DNA of 37,080 nt from CAYJGN01 sp964369635. GTDB lineage: Bacteria > Bacillota > Clostridia > Oscillospirales > Ruminococcaceae. The notes beneath the pieces are model-generated. The model searched no databases. It was not told where the DNA came from and saw only the letters and a list, made by a program, of their open reading frames with translations. Below, one piece after another: positions 16,693-24,141 of the stretch (the first letter of the stretch is position 1; each line of letters begins with the position of its first letter). The stretch lies in the NCBI GenBank assembly GCA_964369635.1, contig CAYJGN010000019.1:1-37080 (forward strand), in the 5' to 3' direction. Both the position numbers and the translations under genes were made by a program.

Positions 16693-17730
16693 TTAATATT
16701 TTTCAATAACGCTGTGCAAATCAGAGAGTTTTCCAATATCAACAAAGCATTTATCTTCAATTAGATAGGTCGAAACCCGCTCACCTCTATCAATAGCCTC
16801 TTTGATAAGGTCGGTTATATGGACAAAAGTGTTTTTTGGAATTCTGTTTATAAACTGGGGATTTACAAGGTACATACCGGCATTAAGCTTTATCCTAAAC
16901 GAAGGTTTTTCCTCCATCGAGAGGATAGCGCCATCTTCATCGGTATTTATAACGCCATAGGGAACAACGACCTCGTGGTCTGCGCAAACCATCGTGACGA
17001 TGCTGTTTGTTTCGCAATGCAGCTTTGCGATTTCCGCATAATTTGCTTCAATTATATTGTCGCAACAGGTGACGAAAACCGGTGTATCGTATTTCCCTGC
17101 AAGAAAAGATAGTCCGCCGCCTGTTCCAAGAGGGATATCCTCATCGGCAAATGAGACGGTATACGGAAGCGAAACCTCTGAAAAATATGATTTAATAAGG
17201 TTTTTCTTATGGTTCACAACAAGGGTCATATCAGTACAACCAAATCTGTTAAACCGCTCGAGTATCATCTCGGTTATAGTTTTATCGCCTATCGGTATAA
17301 GTGGTTTTGGGAGTATTGAAGTATATGGATATAGCCTTGTGCCAAGGCCACCAGCCATCATAACAACAGGATAATCAACAGAGTTTTCAAGTCGATAAGC
17401 AGCTCCGTCGTCAAAAATAACCGAATGGACAATGCCGTTTTTATCAACCATCGGAATGCATTCAAGGTCGTTTGCGTGCAGCAGCTCCTTTGCATCTGGC
17501 TCATGATACCCCGAAACGAAAATCGGAGTATGGTTTGCAGCGATTGATGCATCGTCATTTAAGCTGCCCCCAGAGACAAGATATCTCCTGATATCTCCAT
17601 CGGTAATTATAGCGGTAATTTCACCAGTTGATTTTGTTAAAACAAGGGTTTTTTTACCGTTAATATCTATTTTGTTTATCGCTTCTTTTATGGTGATAAT
17701 CTCATTTGCGATAAAATCATTAAAGTTCAT
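16693..17730 (-). CDS. ptmE: Nucleotidyltransferase with CBS pair (PtmE-like)
   Basis: A 345-residue protein with two CBS domains first (about 1-115; ITAIITDGDIRRYL and CIPMVDKNGIVHSVIFD) and then a sugar-1-phosphate nucleotidyltransferase domain beginning MMAGGLGTRLYPYT (A126-G130, R132), with PKPLIPIGDK (K142). It ends in DIGKLSDLHSVIEK. In the GDP-linked legionaminic acid route PtmE makes GDP-glucosamine from glucosamine-1-phosphate and GTP. It is the last gene of the leftward operon with legB and legC (9-base gap to legC), which supports the assignment. Other CBS-nucleotidyltransferases with different sugar use exist, so the substrate is inferred. Confidence 0.78.
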   Translation of the reverse strand: MNFNDFIANEIITIKEAINKIDINGKKTLVLTKSTGEITAIITDGDIRRYLVSGGSLNDDASIAANHTPIFVSGYHEPDAKELLHANDLECIPMVDKNGIVHSVIFDDGAAYRLENSVDYPVVMMAGGLGTRLYPYTSILPKPLIPIGDKTITEMILERFNRFGCTDMTLVVNHKKNLIKSYFSEVSLPYTVSFADEDIPLGTGGGLSFLAGKYDTPVFVTCCDNIIEANYAEIAKLHCETNSIVTMVCADHEVVVPYGVINTDEDGAILSMEEKPSFRIKLNAGMYLVNPQFINRIPKNTFVHITDLIKEAIDRGERVSTYLIEDKCFVDIGKLSDLHSVIEKY

Positions 17731-17739
17731 AAAATCATC

Positions 17740-18873
17740 CTAATCTAAAATATCTTTTAAAAGATTGCAAACTTCTATAACCTCATCTTTTTTAAGCGAG
17801 GTTGAACAGGGGAGATTAACTATTCTCTCTCTATAATATTTCGCTCTATCAATCTTATATGCTATATCGTTTTCATAGGGTTTTAGTCTGTGGATAAGCT
17901 CCCAAACAGGCCTTGTCATGATACCTTCTTTAGATAGTTTCCCCATCAACGAGTCTCTATCATCTGATAAAAACGAGTAGAACCAGTAGTTTGGGCGGGT
18001 ATTCTCTCGAAATGGGTGGAGGTTTATTCCATTTTCTATATATAAATCGTAGTTTTCTTTCTTTGTTTTGATAAAATCTTCCACCATCTCAAGTTGACCA
18101 ACTCCGATTGCCGCCTGAACATTCGTCATACGGTAGTTATATCCAACCTCATCGTGAATAAAATGAAGCTCATCTGCCTTTGCTTGAGTTGAAAGGTGTC
18201 TGCAATGCTCAACAAGCTCTATGTTATTGCCAAGCACCATGCCGCCACCGCCTGTTGTTATAAGCTTGTTTCCGTTGAAACTAAGTACCGAAATATCTCC
18301 AAGAGTTCCTGCATATCGCCCCTTTAGCGGCCCGTAGGTATAATAAGTTCCGAGTGCCTCGGTTGCATCCTCGATTATTTTGATATTATATTTCTCGCAA
18401 ATCGGTATAATTCTCTCCATATCTGCAAGGTTTCCAAAAACATGAACAACAGATAGGGCAACAACCCTTCGACCAGTGCTTTTATTTATTGTTATACCTT
18501 CATCTTTTCTACACTCGTTTTCAAGGAAACTAAGCAGCTTATCGGGATCTATACAGAGCGAATCGTCGCAATCGAGAAAAACAGGATTGCAAAAAGCATA
18601 GCGGACAGGGTTTACTGCCGCTATAAAGGTGAGCGTTGGGACTAAAACTTCATCATCTGGTTTTGCACCGATTGCAAGTAATGCGAGATGAAGTCCGGCA
18701 GTGCCGCTTGCAACTGCCGCCGCTGCTTTAGCGCCGGTATATTTTTTCATATCCTCCTCAAATCGGGTGATATAAGAGCCGCCAGTTGAGACCCAGCCTG
18801 AATGGAGCGCTTCGTTTATATATTTTTGCTCGTTGCCGCAGATATTTGGCACCGAGAGAGGAATGTTTCTCAT
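17740..18873 (-). CDS. legC: LegC-family PLP aminotransferase
   Basis: A 377-residue DegT/DnrJ/EryC1 aminotransferase starting IPLSVPNICGNEQKYINEAL and ASGTAGLHLAL. PLP-binding features: IIEDA with D169 and the Schiff-base lysine in SFNGNKLITTGGGG (K203). LegC puts the 4-amino group on the 4-keto-6-deoxy sugar made by LegB. Between legB (30-base gap) and ptmE (9-base gap) on one operon. The start ATG at 18873 has AAAGGAG in front. Confidence 0.88.
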   Translation of the reverse strand: MRNIPLSVPNICGNEQKYINEALHSGWVSTGGSYITRFEEDMKKYTGAKAAAAVASGTAGLHLALLAIGAKPDDEVLVPTLTFIAAVNPVRYAFCNPVFLDCDDSLCIDPDKLLSFLENECRKDEGITINKSTGRRVVALSVVHVFGNLADMERIIPICEKYNIKIIEDATEALGTYYTYGPLKGRYAGTLGDISVLSFNGNKLITTGGGGMVLGNNIELVEHCRHLSTQAKADELHFIHDEVGYNYRMTNVQAAIGVGQLEMVEDFIKTKKENYDLYIENGINLHPFRENTRPNYWFYSFLSDDRDSLMGKLSKEGIMTRPVWELIHRLKPYENDIAYKIDRAKYYRERIVNLPCSTSLKKDEVIEVCNLLKDILD

Positions 18874-18903
18874 AAATTCTCCTTTTGCCTAAAAGGCTAA
18901 AAT

Positions 18904-19884
18904 TTATATATTATAGATATCGCTCTTATACTCTGAAAGATTGCCTCGTAGCCAGTCGATAGTTGCCGCAAGACCTTTTGCTAAATCATATTTCGGGGTC
19001 CAATCGGTGAGCGCTGTTATCTTTTTGTTGCAACCAAGAAGTCTGTTTACCTCGCTCTTCTCGGGGCGGAGTCGCTCATCTTCACAGATGATTTTTGCAG
19101 CGGGATTTATCTGGCGAATAAGCTCGTTTGCAAGCTCGCCAATTGAAATTTCAACCCCAGTTGCTATGTTTATCTCTTCACCAATAGCCTTATCGCAACC
19201 GGCTATTGCCATCATACCAGCAACGGTATCGAGGACGAAGTTGAAGTCTCTTGTTGGAGTGAGGCTTCCGAGTTTTATCTCAGAGGCACCATTTAGTAGC
19301 TGGGTTATAATAGTTGGGATAACTGCCCTTGCCGACTGGCGTGGCCCATAGGTATTAAACGGGCGAACGATAGTTACAGGGGTCTCAAAGCTTCTATAAA
19401 AGCTCTCACAAAGTCTGTCAGCACCGATTTTCGTTGCGGAATATGGCGATTGTCCCTGGAATGGGTGACGCTCGTCGATAGGAACATACTGGGCAGTTCC
19501 ATAAACTTCGCTTGTGCTTGTTGATAAAACTCTTCTGCAACCAAGATCGCGCGCCGCCTGCAAAACATTTAGCGTTCCCTTGATATTGGTATCAACATAG
19601 CTATCTGGTGAATGGTATGAAAATGGAATAGCAATTAGTGCCGCTAAATGATAAACGGTATCAATTTCCGTCATCGCAGTGCGAACGCCATTCGGGTCGC
19701 GGATATCACCTGAAAAAAATTCTATCTCATTTAAAATGCTCTTATCAAGGCTATCAAGCCAACCATAACTGCTAAATGAGTTATAGTATACAAAGGCACG
19801 AACCTGCTCTCCTTTTTTAACGAGTTGTTCTGTTAAATGGCTTCCGATAAAACCGTCGGCTCCGGTAACTAATATCTTACTCAT
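18904..19884 (-). CDS. legB: LegB-type NAD-dependent 4,6-dehydratase
   Basis: About 326 residues, an SDR-extended enzyme. It has the NAD motif GADGFIGSHL near the start, the catalytic STSEVYG and YSATK (Tyr and Lys), and RPFNTYGPRQ. It removes water from a nucleotide-linked GlcNAc to give the 4-keto-6-deoxy sugar for LegC. I place the start at ATG 19884, because GAGG lies 6 bases before it; a TTG four codons upstream is in frame but has no such site. First gene of the leftward operon and preceded by a strong promoter. Confidence 0.88.
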   Translation of the reverse strand: MSKILVTGADGFIGSHLTEQLVKKGEQVRAFVYYNSFSSYGWLDSLDKSILNEIEFFSGDIRDPNGVRTAMTEIDTVYHLAALIAIPFSYHSPDSYVDTNIKGTLNVLQAARDLGCRRVLSTSTSEVYGTAQYVPIDERHPFQGQSPYSATKIGADRLCESFYRSFETPVTIVRPFNTYGPRQSARAVIPTIITQLLNGASEIKLGSLTPTRDFNFVLDTVAGMMAIAGCDKAIGEEINIATGVEISIGELANELIRQINPAAKIICEDERLRPEKSEVNRLLGCNKKITALTDWTPKYDLAKGLAATIDWLRGNLSEYKSDIYNI

Positions 19885-19918
19885 AATATACCTCAATCTT
19901 TAATTTCTCTATCTAATG

Positions 19919-19947
19919 ATTATAATATATAAAACGATATTTATCAA
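19919..19947 (-). promoter_or_regulatory. Leftward promoter of legB-legC-ptmE
   Basis: Read on the minus strand, TTGATA (19947-19942), a 17-base spacer and TATAAT (19924-19919). It would start transcription about 28 bases before the legB ATG. The -35 box lies 9 bases from the rightward one at 19957-19962. Confidence 0.75.
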
Positions 19948-19961
19948 CAAAGAAAGTTGAT
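19943..19961. promoter_or_regulatory. Inverted repeat between divergent -35 boxes
   Basis: ATCAAC (19943-19948) and GTTGAT (19956-19961) around AAAGAAA form an inverted repeat that overlaps the -35 boxes of both divergent promoters. A single regulator dimer could control both arms of the cluster. The repeat may just be a consequence of the two facing TTGAT-type boxes. Confidence 0.4.
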
Positions 19962-19985
19962 TAAATAACATCTCCGTGTTAAAAT
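19957..19985 (+). promoter_or_regulatory. Rightward promoter of legG operon
   Basis: TTGATT at 19957-19962, 17-base spacer and TAAAAT at 19980-19985. The predicted start would be only about 12 bases before the ATG at 20004, and the ribosome site AAGGGGG would be at the extreme 5' end, so the leader is very short. Confidence 0.6.
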
Positions 19986-20003
19986 TACAAGAAGGGGGCG
20001 ATT

Positions 20004-21164
20004 ATGAAAAGAATTGCAATAATAACAGGAACTCGGGCGGAATATGGAATTATGCGCCCGCTTATAGAAAAATTAACGGCAGACAGCGAGATAAATCTCT
20101 CTCTTTTGGTAACGGGTATGCATCTATCCAAAGCCTTTGGTGAGACATATAAAGAGATAGAGCGTGACGGTTTTGAGATATCAGCAAAGATAGATATATT
20201 AGAGGATGGAGATAGCAAACTCGCAACGGCAAAATCAACGGCACGGGCAATAGAGCTTTTTGCTACCCACTTTGAAAATAATAAATATGACATAGTCGTT
20301 GTTTTAGGGGATAGATTTGAGATTTTCGCAGCAGTTAGCGCGGCGGCGATTTTAGGTCAGCCTGTTGCTCATATTTCAGGTGGGGATGCAACGTGGGGGG
20401 CAACTGATGAGTTTTTCAGGCACTGCATAACAAAGATGAGCAGTCTGCATTTTCCAACGACCGATGAGTTTGCAAGGCGTGTTATCCAGCTGGGAGAGTC
20501 GCCAAAGACCGTATTTAACGTTGGAAATATGGCGGTTGAAAACACTATAAAACTTTCAAAGATCGATAAAAAGACCCTTTCTGATTTTGTTTCCTTTTCG
20601 CTTGAAAAACCATTTTTTATGGTGACATTCCATCCGGTAACCCTTGAGGAAGACACGGCAGTTGAGCAGGTGGGAGAGCTTCTCTTGGCACTTGATAATT
20701 TTAAAGATTTCGGCCTTATAATAACAAAAGCAAACGCCGATAGCGGAGGACGTGCCATAAATGAAATACTCGAGCGGTTTGCAAAAAACAGAGAGAGAAC
20801 AGCTCTTTTCACCTCGATGGGGGTGCAAAGATATCTCTCGGCTATGAGCTATGCAACTATGGTTATAGGAAACTCAAGCAGCGGTCTTTGCGAAACTCCT
20901 TCATTTAAAATCCCGACTATAAACATAGGGGATAGGCAGAAGGGGCGGATAATGGCAGAAAGCGTTATCTGCGCAGAGCCGAATAAAGATGATATAGTGC
21001 GGGCGATTAATAAAGCTCTTTCGGCAGAGTTTTTAAAGAGCATTGAGAATGTTGTAAATCCATATGGTGACGGGGAAACAAGCTCAAAAATTGCGAAAAT
21101 TCTAAAAGAGAGCGACGTTTTAGATATTAAAAAAATATTTTATGATTTAGAGGTGCAGATATGA
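20004..21164 (+). CDS. legG: Hydrolysing 2-epimerase (LegG/NeuC type)
   Basis: A 386-residue UDP/GDP-sugar hydrolysing 2-epimerase. It starts IAIITGTRAEYGIMRPLIEK, continues GDRFEIFAAVSAAAILGQP, AHISGGDATWGATDEFFRHC and later GNSSSGLCETPSFKIPTINI, all typical of NeuC. In the legionaminic route LegG makes 2,4-diacetamido-2,4,6-trideoxymannose with loss of the nucleotide. First gene of the rightward arm and 4-base ATGA overlap with the next gene. Confidence 0.85.
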   Translation: MKRIAIITGTRAEYGIMRPLIEKLTADSEINLSLLVTGMHLSKAFGETYKEIERDGFEISAKIDILEDGDSKLATAKSTARAIELFATHFENNKYDIVVVLGDRFEIFAAVSAAAILGQPVAHISGGDATWGATDEFFRHCITKMSSLHFPTTDEFARRVIQLGESPKTVFNVGNMAVENTIKLSKIDKKTLSDFVSFSLEKPFFMVTFHPVTLEEDTAVEQVGELLLALDNFKDFGLIITKANADSGGRAINEILERFAKNRERTALFTSMGVQRYLSAMSYATMVIGNSSSGLCETPSFKIPTINIGDRQKGRIMAESVICAEPNKDDIVRAINKALSAEFLKSIENVVNPYGDGETSSKIAKILKESDVLDIKKIFYDLEVQI

Positions 21165-22126
21165 AGATAGCGGTAGTGGGACTCGGGTCGATGGGTAAGC
21201 GAAGAATTCGCCTTATCAGAACGTTTTTTCCAGAAATAGAGATTTTTGGGATAGATAATAGAGAAGATAGAAAAGCAGAGGTGAGTGAGCTTTTTTCGGT
21301 TGAAAGCCTTGGATCTATTTCGGCGGCATCGGGGTGTGATGCGCTTTTTGTCTGCACCGACCCTATTCATCATGCGGCAATTATTAAAGAGGCGCTTGCA
21401 AATAATCTTAATATTTTTACCGAATTAAACCTCGTTTCAGATGGATACGAAGAGAATATCAAAACGGCAAAAGAAAAAGGGCTAACCCTATTTCTAAGCT
21501 CAACCCAGCTCTATCGCCGCGAGATAAAATATATAAAAGAGAAAACAGCTGGCGAAAAGGTGAGCTATACCTACCATATAGGGCAGTATCTGCCAGACTG
21601 GCACCCATGGGAGAATTTTTCGGACTTTTTCGTTGGAAACCGTCGGACAAACGGCTGTCGCGAGATATTCGCAGTTGAGCTTCCGTGGATTGTTGATGCT
21701 TTTTCCGAGGTGGTGGATTTCTATGCGGTATCGGATAAGTTATCGAATTTAGCAGTTGATTACCCCGATAGTTTTCATCTGATACTAAAGCATAAAAACG
21801 GAACTATTGGAAATTTAACAGTTGATGTTGTTGCAAGAAGTCCGGTTCGTCGCCTTGAAGTGCTAAATGAGCAACTACATATTATATGGGAAGGCTCTCC
21901 AAAAACTCTCTATGACTATGATATAGCTTCGAAAAAACTTGAAACTATTTCGCTATACGATGAAATAATGCGCGATGAGAGATATAGCAATAATATAATA
22001 GAAGATGCATATCTTGATGAGATTAAGAAATTCTTTGAAGTTCTAAACGGTGGCACAGCGCCTTGGGATTTCGAGCGTGACCTTGCAGTTTTAAATCTTA
22101 TTGACAAGATAGAGGGGATAGCGTGA
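21161..22126 (+). CDS. Gfo/Idh/MocA-fold protein lacking the EKP lysine
   Basis: A 321-residue protein with an N-terminal Rossmann domain (MKIAVVGLGSMGKRR), but the family's catalytic EKP is ELN (E88-L89-N90), so the Lys is missing. The DxGxHxxD-type helix is also changed to VELPWIVDAF, without a His. It sits between legG and a normal paralogue at 22245. Dehydrogenase activity is therefore doubtful; it may act on another sugar, act in a complex with the paralogue, or be a non-catalytic variant. The gene overlaps legG by 4 bases. A 9-base hairpin spans its stop codon. Confidence 0.7.
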   Translation: MKIAVVGLGSMGKRRIRLIRTFFPEIEIFGIDNREDRKAEVSELFSVESLGSISAASGCDALFVCTDPIHHAAIIKEALANNLNIFTELNLVSDGYEENIKTAKEKGLTLFLSSTQLYRREIKYIKEKTAGEKVSYTYHIGQYLPDWHPWENFSDFFVGNRRTNGCREIFAVELPWIVDAFSEVVDFYAVSDKLSNLAVDYPDSFHLILKHKNGTIGNLTVDVVARSPVRRLEVLNEQLHIIWEGSPKTLYDYDIASKKLETISLYDEIMRDERYSNNIIEDAYLDEIKKFFEVLNGGTAPWDFERDLAVLNLIDKIEGIA

Positions 22127-22139
22127 AAATCACGCTATC
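22117..22139 (+). terminator. Hairpin spanning the stop codon (attenuator-like)
   Basis: GATAGCGTG (22117-22125) pairs perfectly with CACGCTATC (22131-22139) around a 5-base loop. The stop codon TGA (22124-22126) lies inside it. The flank is AATTATTT rather than a U-run, so termination is likely weak; it may slow ribosomes or protect the 3' end. Confidence 0.4.
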
Positions 22140-22182
22140 AATTATTTAATAGCACACCGTCACAGCCGGCAGATGCTAGTTA

Positions 22183-22238
22183 ATCTCCATTCTGCACGGA
22201 GATTATTCAAAACTATTTGTGCTGTGCACAGAATGGAG
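22183..22238 (+). promoter_or_regulatory. Possible leader RNA with two exclusive folds over the ribosome site
   Basis: CTCCATTCTG (22185-22194) is complementary to CAGAATGGAG (22229-22238), which contains the GGAG ribosome site of the next gene (ATG 22245). AATCTCC (22182-22188) can instead pair with GGAGATT (22198-22204). The two folds share bases 22185-22188, so only one can form at a time. Function is untested. Confidence 0.4.
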
Positions 22239-22244
22239 AGTTAA

Positions 22245-23174
22245 ATGAGAGTTTTGTTTGTTGGGCTTGGCAGTATTGGTAAGCGGCATATAAAAAATCT
22301 CTCGCAAATCTGCGAGAAGAGAGGGATAGAGCTTTCTTGCGATGCACTTCGCACCCGTGGGAATGAGCTGCCAAACGAGATAGAAAATCTTATTGATAAT
22401 AAGTTTAAATGCTATGAGGAGATAGAGGATATATATGATATAGCTTTTATAACAAACCCGACATCTCTCCATAAAGAGGCTATTGAGAAACTAAAAGGCA
22501 AAGCGAAAAATTTCTTTATTGAAAAGCCTGTTTTCTGCAAAGAAACTATGGAAGAGGGGTTAAAGCTTGACTTTTCGAATGGAGTACATTATGTTGCGGC
22601 GCCGCTTCGATATAATAGCGCTGTGAAATCCCTCGCGGACTATGCAAAAGAAAACAAGATAATAGCAATAAGAGCTATAACCTCATCATATCTGCCTGCT
22701 TGGCGTCCTGGTACCGATTATAGGGACTGTTATAGCGCGAAAAAAGAAGAGGGCGGCGGTGTTTCTATTGATTTGGTGCATGAGTGGGATTATATTACCT
22801 CGATATTCGGCTTTCCAAAGGCTGTCCGCTCTATAATAGATAAAAAATCAGCACTCGAGATTAATAGCGATGATATAGCTATTTATATCGCAGAGTATGA
22901 TAATATGACAGTTGAATTGCATCTCGATTACTTTGGAAGAGCGACAAGGCGCGAATGTGAAGTTTTCACTGATGACGAGAGTATTGTTTTTGATATAGCG
23001 AAAAATAAGATAAAAAACTTTGAGACCGATAAGGTGACAAAGCTTTCACCAAGTGAAATATATATAGAAGAGATGAATAGTTTTCTTGATATGGTTTTGG
23101 ACGGAAAAAAGAATACGAACACACCGCAAAATGCGGCAGATGTTTTAAGATTAAGCGCTGGGGAGGATATATGA
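22245..23174 (+). CDS. Gfo/Idh/MocA-family oxidoreductase
   Basis: A 309-residue protein with a Rossmann motif (VLFVGLGSIGKRH), the intact family signature EKP (E93-K94-P95 in FFIEKPVF) and a later IDLVHEWDYI helix, the place of the catalytic His/Asp. NAD(P)-linked sugar oxidoreductases of this type appear in clusters for nonulosonic acids. Substrate unknown. It is the intact partner of the variant at 21161. It overlaps legF by 4 bases (ATGA). Confidence 0.75.
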   Translation: MRVLFVGLGSIGKRHIKNLSQICEKRGIELSCDALRTRGNELPNEIENLIDNKFKCYEEIEDIYDIAFITNPTSLHKEAIEKLKGKAKNFFIEKPVFCKETMEEGLKLDFSNGVHYVAAPLRYNSAVKSLADYAKENKIIAIRAITSSYLPAWRPGTDYRDCYSAKKEEGGGVSIDLVHEWDYITSIFGFPKAVRSIIDKKSALEINSDDIAIYIAEYDNMTVELHLDYFGRATRRECEVFTDDESIVFDIAKNKIKNFETDKVTKLSPSEIYIEEMNSFLDMVLDGKKNTNTPQNAADVLRLSAGEDI

Positions 23175-23926
23175 AAATACTTTTTACGATATGCGGACGT
23201 GGCGGGAGCAAAGGGGTGCCGGGTAAAAATACGAAAGAGTTTTGCGGATACCCGTTAGCGCTCTATACCCTTGCGGCAATAGAGCTTTATATAGAAAAGA
23301 GCGGATGCAAGGCAGTTGTTGCTGTTAATACTGATAGCGAAGAGCTAAGAGATATATTAATCGAGAAAAAGAGCGATATTTTAGCCGTTAAAAGAGAAGA
23401 GGCAGATGCGGGAGATACCGCATCAAAGCTTGAAGTTATCGCAAAAACCTATAAAGTCGCTAAAGATATAAAGGGTGAGTTTGATGCGGTTGTCGATTGC
23501 GATATAACATCTCCGCTGCGCTCAGCAGAGGATATCGAGAATATAGTAAGTGAGCTATTTAAGAGGGAGGAAACCGATTTGTGCCTCTCTGTCTGCGAGG
23601 CTCGCAGAAGCCCTTATTTTAATCAGCTTTTAGCAAATGAGCAAGGATATCTTGAGCGGGTTATAAAAACAAATTTTGTCGCAAGGCAGCAAGCGCCAAC
23701 TATTTTCGATGCAAATGCCTCACTTTATAGCTATAAACCGCAGTTTTTGATGCGAGAAAATCCTTTTATATTTGATGGCAATGTCGGATTTATCAAAATG
23801 AAAGATACAGCGGTGCTCGATATAGACACAGCTGATGATTTTGCAACGATGGAGATTTTAGCAAAGCACTATTTCGGGAGCTACAAGCCATTTGCAGAAG
23901 TTTATGAGAAGGTGAAAACTCTTTAA
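23171..23926 (+). CDS. legF: CMP-nonulosonate cytidylyltransferase (LegF/NeuA type)
   Basis: A 251-residue protein with the N-terminal loop CGRGGSKGVPGKN that binds CTP, AVNTDSEEL, VVDCDITSPLRS and NASLYSYKPQ, all typical of CMP-sialate or CMP-legionaminate synthases. It activates the nonulosonic acid for transfer to a surface glycan or flagellin. It is last in the rightward arm. The NeuB-type synthase that makes its substrate is not in the window. Confidence 0.85.
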   Translation: MKILFTICGRGGSKGVPGKNTKEFCGYPLALYTLAAIELYIEKSGCKAVVAVNTDSEELRDILIEKKSDILAVKREEADAGDTASKLEVIAKTYKVAKDIKGEFDAVVDCDITSPLRSAEDIENIVSELFKREETDLCLSVCEARRSPYFNQLLANEQGYLERVIKTNFVARQQAPTIFDANASLYSYKPQFLMRENPFIFDGNVGFIKMKDTAVLDIDTADDFATMEILAKHYFGSYKPFAEVYEKVKTL

Positions 23927-23981
23927 ATTTCAATAGTAAAATATAATAAAAATTAATAAGTTTTTTTGGGAAGTTAGTCGG

Positions 23982-24010
23982 TTTACAAATTGTTTGTACT
24001 GTAATATAAT
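23982..24010 (+). promoter_or_regulatory. Promoter of the kinase-array operon
   Basis: TTTACA at 23982-23987, a 17-base spacer and TATAAT at 24005-24010. The leader to ATG 24142 is about 125 bases and contains a terminator-like hairpin. This is the only strong promoter seen before the six-kinase array. Confidence 0.75.
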
Positions 24011-24080
24011 TAATTCAGATGTTTTTTGTGCAGTGAAACGGAAAAGCAGCAAAAAAACCTACTACTTTTTAAAGATGTAT

Positions 24081-24112
24081 AAGAGAGGCTTTTTCTTGGT
24101 CTCTCTTTTTTT
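24081..24112 (+). terminator. Terminator-like hairpin inside the leader
   Basis: AAGAGAG (24081-24087) pairs with CTCTCTT (24101-24107), extended by a G-U and C-G pair, followed by a run of Ts. It lies between the promoter and the first gene, so it would stop transcripts unless read through. It may be an attenuator controlling the operon, or the end of a short RNA. No known riboswitch was recognised upstream. Confidence 0.6.
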
Positions 24113-24141
24113 ATAAATTTTCTCAAACTTCGGAGGGTAAA

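Noticed and set aside
18941..19351. Plus-strand frame of 136 codons within legB
   Set aside because: Antisense shadow of a clearly conserved dehydratase gene.
20369..20812. Minus-strand frame of 147 codons within legG
   Set aside because: Antisense shadow of NeuC-type gene with all family motifs on the plus strand.
24017..24080. Known riboswitch in the kinase-operon leader
   Set aside because: I compared it by eye with c-di-GMP, preQ1 and fluoride classes and saw no match, so only an unassigned leader is claimed.
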